Positions 12,181-23,800 of a stretch of 64,000 nt of DNA are shown piece after piece; position 1 is the stretch's first letter, and every line of letters begins with the position of its first letter. The notes beneath the pieces were generated by a model, which saw only the letters and a program-made list of their open reading frames with translations, ran no database searches and had not been told where the DNA came from. The stretch is from Brasenia schreberi (Eukaryota; Streptophyta; Magnoliopsida; Nymphaeales; Cabombaceae). Both the position numbers and the translations under genes were made by a program. The stretch covers positions 3,932,501-3,996,500 of the forward strand of contig JAYKKT010000040.1 in assembly GCA_036023115.1 (NCBI GenBank). The letters run 5' to 3'.

Positions 12181-13266
12181 CACAGAATGGGAAGGATCTC
12201 GAAGCAACGGAGCTCTTCAGGGATATGCAGAATGCAGGAATTAAACCGAATTCTGTGACAATTCCATGCTTGTTGCCTGCTTGTGCCAACATGGAGGCGT
12301 TGCAGCATGGGGGAGCAATTCATTGCTTTTCACTTAGACGTTAGTGCTCTTATTGATACAACAACAAAACAACTAACTAGGCCTTTTCCCTTACTAGACG
12401 GGGTCGGCTACATGTATTCTTTGTTTCCATTTATCCCTATCGTGTGCCATGTTAGCAGTTTCTTTATTGTTTCTTTCCAACACTTTTGTAGTCGTCCTCT
12501 ACCACTTTTAATACTTTCCAAATTTAGTTTTTATGACCTTCTTAAAGGTTCTTCTTTTGATCTTCTTTCTATATGTCAAAACCATCTTAAACGATATTCT
12601 CTCATTTTATCCTCAATTTGTGTCACTCCTAATTTGTTTCTAATAACCTCATTATGTATACAGTCTTTTCTTATATGACCACTCATCCATCTCAACATCT
12701 TTATTTCTACCACAGAATGGGAAGGATCTCGAAGCAATGGAGCTCTTCAGGGATATGCAGAATGCAGGAATTAAACCGAATTCTGTGACAATTCCATGCT
12801 TGTTGCCTACTTGTGCCAACATGGAGGCATTGCAGCATGGGGGAGCAATTCATTGCTTTTCGCTTAGACGTTTGTTTGCTCCAAACGTTTATGTTGGTAG
12901 TGCTCTTATTGATACAACAACAAAACAACTAACTAAGCCTTTTCCCTTACTAGACGGGGTCGGCTACATGGATTCTTTGTTTCCATTGATCCCTATCGTG
13001 TGCCATGTTAGTAGTTTCTTTATTGTTTCTTTCCAACACTTTTGTAGTCGTCCTCTACCACTTTTAATACTTTCCAAATTTAGTTTTTCTAACCTTCTTA
13101 AAGGTTCTTCTTTTGATCTTCTTTCTATATGTCAAAACCATCTTAAACGATATTCTCTCATTTTATCCTCTATTGGTGTCACTCCTAATTTATTTCTAAT
13201 AACCTCATTATGTATAAAGTCTTTTTTTATATGACCACTCATCCATCTCAACATCTTCATTTCTAC
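12181..13266 (+). repeat. 530-bp tandem duplication of PPR plus LINE sequence
   Basis: Unit 1 (12181-12710) and unit 2 (12711-13266) each begin with CACAGAATGGGAAGGATCTC. Each contains about 155 bp of PPR coding sequence followed by about 360 bp of LINE 3' end. The units differ at only a few percent of sites. Unit 1 has lost about 26 bp that encode the LFAPNVYV stretch. The join falls at CACAGA, present both in the PPR gene (12181) and in the LINE (13267), so a microhomology-mediated duplication after the LINE had inserted explains it. Confidence 0.88.
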
Positions 13267-15710
13267 CACAGACATCTTTTGTACATGTTGAGTCAACACT
13301 CAGAACCATAAAACACGGTAGGCCTAATTGTTGCTCTATAATATTTACCTTTTAACTTTAATAGTATTTTCTTATCACAAAGAATACCTGATGCTCCTCT
13401 CCATTTTAACCAACCAGCATTAATTTTATTCGTAACATATCCATCAATTCTTCCATCACTCTGAAAAAGTGACCCTAGGTATTTAAAACTTTCCTTTTGG
13501 GGGATGCAATGTGTGCCAATTTTAATTTCTATGTCCTTTGAGGTAACCAAATGATCAAACTTACATTCCATATATTCTATCTTTGTTCTACTAAGTCGGA
13601 GGCCTTTCCTTTCTAATGTTTCTCTCCATAGTTCAATTTTCTATTCACTTTTTCCTTATACTCCTCCACTAATACAATGTCATCTCCAAATAACATACAC
13701 CAAGGTACTTCATCTTGAATATCTTTTGTTAACTCATCCATCACCATTATAAATAAGTATGGACTTAAAGTTGATCCTTGATGTAACCCAATATTAACTT
13801 CAAAGAAGTCTGTTGTTCCTTCATGAGTCCTCACACATGTTTTTGCACCATCATACATGTCTCTTATAAGGTTAATATATGTCAATGGGATACGTCTTTT
13901 TTCCAAAATTCTCCAAAGAACCTCCATCGGTACCCTATTATAAGTTTTTTCTAGATCAATAAATATCATGGTCTTTCTTTTTTGCTCTAAAATGTTCCAT
14001 AAGACGTCTCAAAAGGTGAATCGCTTCAATAGTAGATCTGCCTGGCATAAATCCAAATTGGTTCTCTGTTGTACTTGATACTTGTCTTAACCTACGTTCG
14101 ATAATTCTTTTCAATAATTTCATAGTATGAATCATTAACTTGATACCTCGATAATTCGCACAATTTTGAATGTCTCTCTTGTTCTTATATATGGGTATAA
14201 GTGTACTTGCTCTTCATTCCTCGGGCATCTTTTGGTTTTTTCATATTTCATTACATAGTCTTGTGAGCCAAGTGATTCCTATTTCTCCTAGTATTTTCCA
14301 AACTTCTATAAGAATATTATCTGGTCCTACCGATTTACCACTCTTCATATGTTTAAGAGCCTCTTTGACTTCATTCTTTTGAATACGTCGGTAGAAATTG
14401 TGGTTTATATACTTTTCTGACTTGGCTAAATCTCCTAAACTAATACTAACATCTTTATTTTCATTAAAAAGATTATAAAAATATTTTTTTCATCTATTTC
14501 TTATATCATCATTTGCCACTAGAATTTTTTCATCCTCGTCTTTTATGCATCTAACATAATTAAGATCTTTAGTTTTCTTATCTCTAGCCCTAGCTATCCT
14601 AAAAATATCTCTTTCACCCTCTTTTGAGTTGAGTTTTTTATATAAGTCCTCCCAAATCATAGCTTTTACTTCACTAATGGCCTTTTTCGCTTCCTTCTTT
14701 GCTTTCTTATAAGCCTCTAAAGTTTCACTAGTTTTCTTAGCATAATGTAATTTATAACATGCCCTCTTTGCCTTGATTTTATTTTGTACTACTTCACTCC
14801 ACAACCAAGCTTCTTTTTGTGCCGGTACACCTCCCTTAGATATCTCTAACACATCTTTCACCACTTTCTTAATATGTATAGTCATATTGTTCCACATCAA
14901 ACATTTTCTTGAAGGACTTTCTGTTTAAATATATCTTCTTTCTCGCTTTTGAGGTTCCACCATTTAATCTAAATAGCTCGATGCAATCTTTTCTTCTTTG
15001 TCCATTTTTTTATTTGTAAATCCATAACTAAAAGTCGATGTTGTGTGGTTAAGCTTTCTCTTGGAATTACCTTGCAATCTTTACAACACGCTCTATCTTT
15101 TTTTCTATAAATAAAGTAATCAATTTGTGTTTGTGATAAGCCACTCTTATAAGTAATTAAATGTTCATCTCGTTTTTTGAAAATTGTATTGACTATAAAG
15201 AAATCAAATGCCATAGCAAAACCTAAAATGTCCCTACCTTCCTCATTTATATCCCCAAAACCAAAGTTTCCATGAATCCCTTATATCCTAATGCCTCTTT
15301 ACCAATATGTCCATTTAAGTCTCCTCCTAAACAAATCATCTCTCTTTGTGGAAACTTTTGAATCACCTTATCTAACTCTTCTCAAAAAGTTGTCTTTATA
15401 CTATCTTCTACTCCTACTTGGGGTGCATAAGCACAAACTATATTCAAAACCTCTGCTCCTAACACTAATTTCAACGTCATGATTCGGTCACTATATTGTT
15501 GTATGTCTACTACACTATCCTTTAAATCTTTATTTATGATAATACCAACTCCGTTTCGAGCCTTTTCTTACCTTAGTACCATAATTTAAAATATGTATCC
15601 TCTATCTCCTCAGTACCATAATATGAATCTTTCTTCGAATCATAGTATCTACCACCTCCATTATCTTATCGGATAATGTTCTAATATTTAAAGAACTCAT
15701 ACGAATCTTA
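12915..15710 (-). mobile_element. near full-length RTE-like LINE inserted in the PPR gene
   Basis: Read on the minus strand from 15710: endonuclease (15214-14969, [17 protein letters not shown]), a lysine-rich linker (14900-14490), reverse transcriptase (13969-13613, [33 protein letters not shown]) and a C-terminal tail. It ends in (GTT)n at 12915. Frameshifts and stops break every domain. The 5' truncation falls within the endonuclease start. The flanks share TCTTATTGATA (12904-12914 and 15706-15716). The LINE itself also has TCTTATT at that point, so the direct repeat may be partly microhomology. Confidence 0.88.
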
Positions 15711-16701
15711 TTGATATGCAAAATGTGGAAGGATAGCTTATGCACAATGTGTGTTTGATTCGTTGCCAATGAAGAACCTTGTCTCCTGGAACGCTATTAT
15801 CCGCGGCTATGGAGTGCATGGCATTGCTACGAATGCCTTGCAGTTATTCGAGTCAATGCTTAGAAGTGGTCAGAAACCTGATTCAATAAGCTTCACTTGT
15901 GTTCTTTCTGCCTGCAGCCAAAAAGGGTTGACAGAGGAAGGGTGGCGCTACTTCAAGAACATGACCAAGGAGCACGGTGTCCCTCCTAAAATTGAGCATT
16001 ATGCATGCATGGTTAGCCATCTCCGCCGTGCCGGAAAACTTGATGATGCATATTCCTTTATACTGAAGATGCCAACAAAGCCAGATGCTTGTGTTTAGGG
16101 TGCTTTGTTAAGTTCATGCAGAGTTCATTGTAATGTTAATTTAGGTGAGATGGCGGCCGAGCATCTGTTTGAGATGGAGCCGAGGAATGCTGGGAGCTAT
16201 GTTCTTCTTTCTAATATTTATGCCAGGGTAGGCAATTGGGCTGGAGTAGACAGAGTTAGAGAGATGATGAAAAACATCGGTTTGGAAAAGAACCCTGGAG
16301 GCAGCTGGATTCAGATTAACAATAAGGTGTACACCCTGCTTGCAGGGGATAAATCACACCCCCAAATGAGTGCACTCATTGAAAAGGTGGAAATACTAAA
16401 CAATGAGACGAGAAAAGCAGGGTACCTCCCTGACACCAACTTCGTCCTGCAAGATGTGGAGGAGCAGGACAAGGAGCACATCCCCTGCGGGCACAGTGAG
16501 AAACTGGCTGTGGCCCTCGGACTTCTTAACACGCAACCCGGAACGCCTCTTCGAGTCATCAAGAATCTGCGGATTTGTGGTGATTGCCATTCGGCTATTA
16601 AGTTCATATCAAAATTTGAGAGCAGAGAAATATTTGTTCGCGACACAAACCGTTTCCATCTTTTTAAAGATGGAACATGCTCCTGTGCGGATTACTGGTA
16701 A

Positions 16702-17877
16702 TCTCATCTTAAGGTGAGACTTGAGTTACGTTCCCTATACCTGTGGTTTGGGAATGAATTCTTTTTGGTACAATGAGGAGGCCCAAGACAGATGCATGCC
16801 CGGGTATCAAACTCGTTACTTTCGACCTGTGAGTCATTCCCCTAGGCAGGTGAGCCATTGCTGTTTGTGTTGGCAATAAGTTTTAGTTATTTCACATTAG
16901 GGAACAAGGATATCAACATAATCCCCACGATTTTAGACGGTCAGACCAGCATTATGGAACAAAGAAGAGGGAGGAGGGGGGGGGCATTGTTTAGCTCTGT
17001 TGTGTAAAGCAACAGCTTCCGAGAGATTGGACAATTGGGTGACAAATACACATTGTTTAGCTCTTTCATAAAACAGAAGATTCCGTGTTCCCACCACAAT
17101 CTCAGTACCAACACTTCTGCAAAGAAAGCTGGGATGATTAAGCAGGTGCTTTCCCGTTCATATGGCGAGGAAGATGTTCAAAAGCCCAAGTTGTGGATGA
17201 TCAAGAGGGTAACCCTTTTCTCTTATGACGAGTCCTCTTCATGGTATGCCAAAGTAGTTGCAGCATGACACACGAAGTTATGGCAAGCTGGCACTGGAGA
17301 GGGTAGAACCAGGGGCAATTGCTCGGAGAAGATAACCATTTGAACAGCATATGATTCTAATACTTTTCGTACTCCACTTCATCATGTTTAAAGATGGGAC
17401 ATGACACCGAAATAAAAACCTGCGTCTGTTAAAGACTTCTTATATTATCTAAATTTTGAAGTGCAAATCCTCTAATTTTTTGAGAACGACCTACCATTCG
17501 ACTCTCATAATTTTCAGTCCCCGCAAATAAATCAACTTTCATTTCGGTGAATACCTATGATGTTATTGGAAACAATGCACCTGCTCCTTCTTGATTGTGT
17601 GCCGTGAAGCACCAAGAAAATAAATTTTCACTGGAAAATATAAATAATTGTAGAAGGCTGTCGTAAGTTGTATGTTCTGGAAGCCTATGATTCATAAGGC
17701 TAGCATGTGAAAAAAATCAGAATAAATAAGAACCAAGCTCTGCTTGTCGAGGAACTGATGTGCAGTAAACAAGGAGCACCATCCGTCCAATGCAAACATT
17801 TATAAGTTCTGGTTGTATGGATGGAGAGCAGTCACTCAACAGTTCGCTGTTATTTGATGCTTATTGATGCTTTGCAC
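16702..17877. other. spacer between convergent PPR and IF3 loci
   Basis: The 3' flanks of the PPR pseudogene and of the minus-strand IF3 gene meet here. A 77-codon frame at 17035-17268 shows no known domain. The only structure I can point to is the SINE-like segment near 16750-16875. Confidence 0.4.
16750..16875 (-). repeat. possible tRNA-derived SINE
   Basis: On the minus strand, TGGCTCACCTGCC resembles a tRNA A box. About 45 bases later ACGAGTTTGATACCCG resembles a B box, and the element ends in GGCCTCCTCATTGTACC followed by an A-rich tail. This is the layout of a plant SINE with a TTGTA-type end. Target duplications are not convincing. Confidence 0.4.
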
Positions 17878-20800
17878 TCAATTATCTGCATTTTTCCTCT
17901 GCTGACTCGTCGGATCCCTGCTGAAAGTTCCCCACTCTCGTGCGGCTTTTACGGGGTTACCTTGAAGTGAGCGTTGAGCTTCTGGTCTGGACTTGTACCG
18001 GTTGATGTTGGTACCATTTGAATCAGGCCTTGAGCTAGACTCCTCCACAAATGCTTGCCTCTTGGATGTGCTGAAAATGCCATAGCCTGCCATTGGAGCA
18101 GATGAACCAAGAGCTTCACCCTGCTTCGTGTCTGGCGGATCACTTCTACCACTCTCTCTCCTGGGAGCTGCACTATTCGATGCTTCGGTTGGTCTAGTCA
18201 TGTTTGGTACGGCTTGCGTGGGCCTTCTAAATGTTGGCATGTTATGTCTAAGAGGTTCACTTGGAGGATCATTTCTGCCACTCTCTCTCCTGGGAGCTGC
18301 ACTATTCGATGCTTCAGTTGGTCTAGTCATGTTTGGTACGGCCTGCATGGGTCTCCTAGATGTTGGCATGTTACGTTGCAAGTCAGTAGACCCCAAATGA
18401 CGACCATTGAACTCCATCGCCGGTTTCACCTGCGGCAATCTTCCGTTGAAATCATTTTCTCTACTCAAAAGATTGCCGTTCAAAGACCGAGTTTCTGGGT
18501 GAAGTGACATTCTACTAAAAGTTGGTTTAGTGCCCATGAAATCTTTTGCTTCTCCTGATTTTTTTATCACAGACCTTAGAGATTCTAGCGCAGGATCTGA
18601 AAGTGGTGACGGAGACATTTTCCCGGTACCCTCGTTAGCGAGAAGCTTGTTATTGACACTAGCTCTATACATGTCTGCACCTGTGAAAAGCTTCTGAGGG
18701 TCGTTATTTTGAGCTTTGGAAGAATTAAAACTGCCAACGTCGACCATGTTTCCATCAACAGCTCCTGTCGCAGAGTCATTCTCTATACCATTAGACAACA
18801 TATTTGTATCAAAGGGATCCACTACGTGAATGCTCGCAGCTTTCTCCTCTACATATGAATCTGTTTTTGCACCAATAGTTTGAAAGTCGAAATGTGTCTC
18901 TGAATCATGCTGCAAACTAAAATCTGACCGAGGAACTCTATCATCAATATCTGAGCTCCCTGTTTCTGTGTCTGCAGAAAGTTCCTCAGAATCATTATCA
19001 GCAAGACTGAAATTTTCAGATTCCAACTCAGGCTCAGATTCAGATTCTACTTCTATATCAGGGCATGGGGAGCTGATGTCATCAGTCATTGATGATGGAG
19101 ATTCACTTGCTGATGCTTTCGTAACCTTGGCGGCCTTTGGCACAGATTTGCTCTTTGGAGGGCCAAACTTCGCATGCCTGACTACCATGAAAGCTTGACG
19201 TTTTTCCACCCTAGGACTGCTTTCCACAAAACTAACATCTTCTATCTGCATCAAGGTTGAATGTCTTCATAAAATAGAAAAGAAAGAAGATTGTGTACGT
19301 CATTATGTGTGCATGCAAGCATATAGATGCAGAACAAATGAATCGCCAATAGCTGTTTATCAGATGGCTACATTATTGCATGACATAAAATGCGAATATA
19401 CCCAACTCAAACTAAAGGAAAGGCCGAGGAGAAATCACCAGAACTGCAAGACGAGATAGCAAAGCCCCTAAATCTTGATCTTCATTTCCCATGGCCATAC
19501 ACTGCACATGGAAGGGTACCACAATAAGATCCTTAAGTGTGCTCTTTCATATAAATCAGATACCACAATTTATAACTAAGAGACCAATAGAAACATACAT
19601 TAATAGCAAAAGTACTTGATTATTTCATACGGCCAATCACCAATTAAACAACACAAAAACAGAACGAAATTGACTGTTCAGAAAAGAGGAAATTTAATTA
19701 TACCAAAAGAGAAACACGCACGTCTGCGTTTTCTTCATTATATGGTTTATGCACCTGGGTACGTACAAATGCAATAACACAAGTATATCCAAAACAAAAT
19801 CAGCTCACACATGCTCGAGTAGCAGGCAGCAACATGTGAGAAAAAGTTCATCTCCAGAAGAGATGTGACCTCAATTTTCCTCACTCTAGGAAAATAAGAG
19901 GCAAAGAAGCAAAAGGAGATTTTATTATAATTGTTAAAATACTTTATTTATCTAGGCATTTTACTATATTTTTCTCATTATAAAAGTGCGTAAATAAATG
20001 TAAACACACCAAGGCCACTCGAGCCTCCAAGGCAACCTGGTAGCTTAATGTTGCTGGTTGCCCACTAGTTACCTCACTCCTCTCTCTTCTCTTCACCCTT
20101 TAAATATTCATCATATCAATAAATGTAAGCCTTCTTTGACAACAACAACAACTAAGCCTTTTCCAGTACCATGTCAGCAATTAACTCGCAATAAGCTAGA
20201 TCATTCTTTATTGTTTCTTTCCAACACTTTTGTGGTTGTCCTCTACCTCTTTTAATACTTTCCAAATTTAGTTTTTCTAACCTTCTTACAGGTTCTTCTT
20301 CTCATCTTCTTCCTATATGTCCAAACCATCTTAAACGATATTCTCTCATTTTATCCTCTAATAGTGCCACTCCTAATTTGTTTCTAATAACCTCATTATG
20401 TATACGGTCTTTTCTTGACCACTCATCCATCTCAACATCTTCATTTCTGTCACAGACATCTTTTGTACATGTTCATGGTTAACTGCCCAACACTTAGAAC
20501 CATAAAACATGGCAGGTGTAATTGTTGTTCTATAATATTTACCTTTTAACTTTAATGGTATCTTCTTATCACAAAGAATACCTGATGCTCCTCTCATTTT
20601 AACCAACCAGCATTAATTTTATTCGTAGCATCTCCATCAATTCTTCCATCACTCTGAAAAATTGACCTTAGGTATTTAAAACTTTCCTTTTAAAAGATAC
20701 AATGTGTGCCAATTTTAATTTCTGTCCTTTGAAGTAACCAAATGATCAAACTTACATTCCATATATTTTGTTTTTTTTCTAATAAGTCGGAGGCCTTTGC

Positions 20801-23800
20801 TTTCGAATGATTCTCTCTATATTTCTAATTTTCTATTAACTTTTTCCTTAGACTCTTCCACTAACACAATGTCATCTGCAAATAACATACATCTTGAATA
20901 TGTTTTGTTAACTCATCAATCACCATTATAAATAAGTATGGACTTAAAGTTGATCCTTGATGTAACCCAATATTAACTTCAAAGAAATCTGTCATTCCTT
21001 CATGAGTCCCATGAGTCCTCACACATGTTTTTGCACCATCGTACATGTCTCTTATAAGGTTAATGTATGTCAATGGGATACCTTTTTTTTCCAAAGTTCT
21101 CCAAAGAACCTCCCTCGATACCCTATCATAAGCTTTTTATAGATCAATAAATATCATGTGAAGGTCTTTCTTGTTTGCTCTAAAATATTCCATAAGACGT
21201 CTCAAAAGGTGAATCGTTTCAATAGTAGATATGCCTGGCATGAATCCAAATTGGTTCTCTGTTGTACTTGATACTTATCTTAACCTACGTTCGATAATTC
21301 TTTCCTACAATTTCATAGTATGGCTCATTAACTTGATACCTCGATAATTCGCATAATTTTGAATGTCTCCCTTGTTCTTATATATGGGTATAAGTGTACT
21401 TGCTCTCCATTCCTCGGGTATCTTTTGGTTTTTCCATATTTCATTAAATAGTCTTGTGAGACAAGTGATTCCTTTTTCTCCTAGTATTTTCCAAACTTCT
21501 ATAGGAATATTATCTGGTCCTACCGATTTACCACCCTTCATATGTTTAAGAGCCTCTTTGACTTCATTCTTTTGAATACTTCAGTAGAAATTGTGGTTTA
21601 TATACTTTTCTAATTTGGCAAACTCTCCTAAGCTAATACTGACATCTTTATTTTCATTAAAAAGCTTATAAAAATAGTTTTTCCATCTATTTCTTATACC
21701 ATCATTTGCCAGTAGAAATTTTTCATCATCGTCTTTGATGCATCTACAGAATTAAGATCTTTAGTTTTCTTATCTCTAGCCTAGCTATCCTAAAAATATC
21801 TCATTTGCCCTCTTTTGAGTTGAGTTTTTTATATAAATCTTTTCAAATTTTAGTTTTTGCTTCATTAACAACCTTTTTCGTTTCTTTTTTGGCTTTCTTA
21901 TAAGCTTCTAAAGTTTCACTAATTTTCTTATAACAACAACAATTAAGCCCTTTCCCATACTAGACAGGGTCGGTCGATTATTTGTGTAATCCATGGTATA
22001 AAAGTCCAACAAAGTTTTACGTTGGCTATCGGAAGCCTAACACAACCTTCCTCCTTTATCCGGGCTTGGGTCGATTCTTTGCTTTCACTAGTTTCTTAGC
22101 ATAATGTAATTTGTAACATGCACTATTGCCTTGATTTTATTTTGCACTTCACTCCACCACCAAGATTCCTTTTGTGCTGGTACACCTCCCTTATATCCAC
22201 CTAACATATCTTTCGCCACTTTTCTAACATGTATAACCATATTGTTCCACATATCACAAGGTGTACCAACATAATTCCAAGCATCTTCTTGAATGACTTT
22301 CATAAGCCTTCTTTGACAATTTATATATATTCTTTTAAGTGTATTTGCTATTATTCTAGGTTTTTCTAAAGTTTTTCAATCATTTTTGGTGACTCATGAT
22401 TATTATATACGTGTATTGGATATCCGCTGCTCCATTTAACACGTTGAAGTATCATTTTCAATACATGGTATCAGAGTCTATCTACTCTTTGTGATTATCA
22501 AGTTGTTCCTTCAGAAAGCATGCCAAAGCCTAAAAATGAAGGAAAATGGTTTCAATTTTTTATTACCTTCTAACTACAAAATATGAGCCAAATCAATGAA
22601 AAACTATTTATATTTCAAAAGATTGCAGGGTTATGTGAGTGGATCAAAGGTGTAACCCTCTATAAATACCACTTTGAAACAAAAAGAAGAATTTAAAAGA
22701 GGTCATAGGACAATCTTTCTCATTAACAATATGAGTGATCATATTAGATACACCTTAGCCGACTTTACCATTTTCAAAAAAGCATGGGAATACTTAAAGA
22801 AAATTCATGTTCAAAATGACATAAAACATAAGATAAGCATTAGTGAATGAGTTCTATAGTGAGTATTCTAATATTTGAAATTAATTAAATGAATATAAAA
22901 AGAAGTGTACAAAGTATGCTAGTGGTATTATCATAAATAAAGATTTAAAGGAGAGTGTAGTAGACATACAACGATATGGTGACCGAATCATGATTTTGAA
23001 ATTAGTGTTAGGAGCAGAGGTTTTGAATATAGTTTGTGCTTACGCACCCCAAGTAGGACTAGAAGACAGTATAAAGACAGTTTTTTGGGAAGAGTTAGAT
23101 AAGGTGTTCCAAAAGATTCCACAAAGGGAGATGATTTGTTTAGGAGGAGATTTAAATGGACATGTCGGTAAAGAGGCATTAGGATATCAAGAGATTCATG
23201 AAAACTTTGGTTTTAGGGATATAAACGAGGAAGGTAGGGAGATTTTAAATTTTGCTATGTCATTTAATCTCTTTATAGTCAATACAATCTTCAAAAAACG
23301 AGATGAACATTTAATTACTTATAAGAGTGGCTTATCACAAACACAAATTGATTCTTTATTTGTAGAAGAAAAGATAGAGCGTGTTGTAAAGATTGTAAGG
23401 TAATTCCAGGAGAAAGCTTAACCACCCAACATCGACTTTTAGTTATGGATTTACAAATAAAAAAATAGACAAAGAAGAAAAGAGTGCATCGAGCTATTCG
23501 GACTAAATGATAGAACCTCAAAAGCGAGAAAGAAGATATATTTAAATTTTAAACAGAAAGTCCTTAAGGAGATGTTTAGAATTATGTTGGCACACCGTGT
23601 GATATGTAGGACAATATAGCTATACATATTACGAAAGTGGCGAAAGATGTGTTAGGGGTATCTAAGGCAGGTGTACCGGCACAAAAAGAAGCTTGGTGGT
23701 AGAGTGAAGTAGTACAAAATAAAATCAAGGCAAAGAGGGTATGTTACAAATTACATTATGCTAAGAAAACTAGTGAAACTTTAGAAGCTTATAAGAAAGC

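Larger units (their letters stand above)
11144..16701 (+). pseudogene. PPR-DYW organellar RNA-editing type gene, disrupted
   Basis: This was an intronless PLS-class pentatricopeptide repeat gene ending in E and DYW domains. From memory, its wording is closest to Arabidopsis At1g20230. The N-terminal PPR repeats lie at 11144-11764 and end in a frameshift near 11762. The frame resumes at about 11764-12340 (LVDMYGKCGFTED; NVISWTSMVA). A segment was then duplicated in tandem and a LINE occupies 12915-15710. The last part runs at 15720-16701 (SWNAIIRGYGVHG, then SLGEM-type E domain). A TAG at 16096-16098 replaces the Trp of the conserved ACVWGALL motif. The DYW domain still has HSE, CGDCH and the terminal ADYW. 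Intact relatives edit C to U in chloroplast or mitochondrial transcripts. Four independent lesions make function very unlikely. Confidence 0.92.

Noticed and set aside
17035..17268. 77-codon frame after the PPR pseudogene
   Set aside because: No domain, no neighbour logic and no splice evidence.
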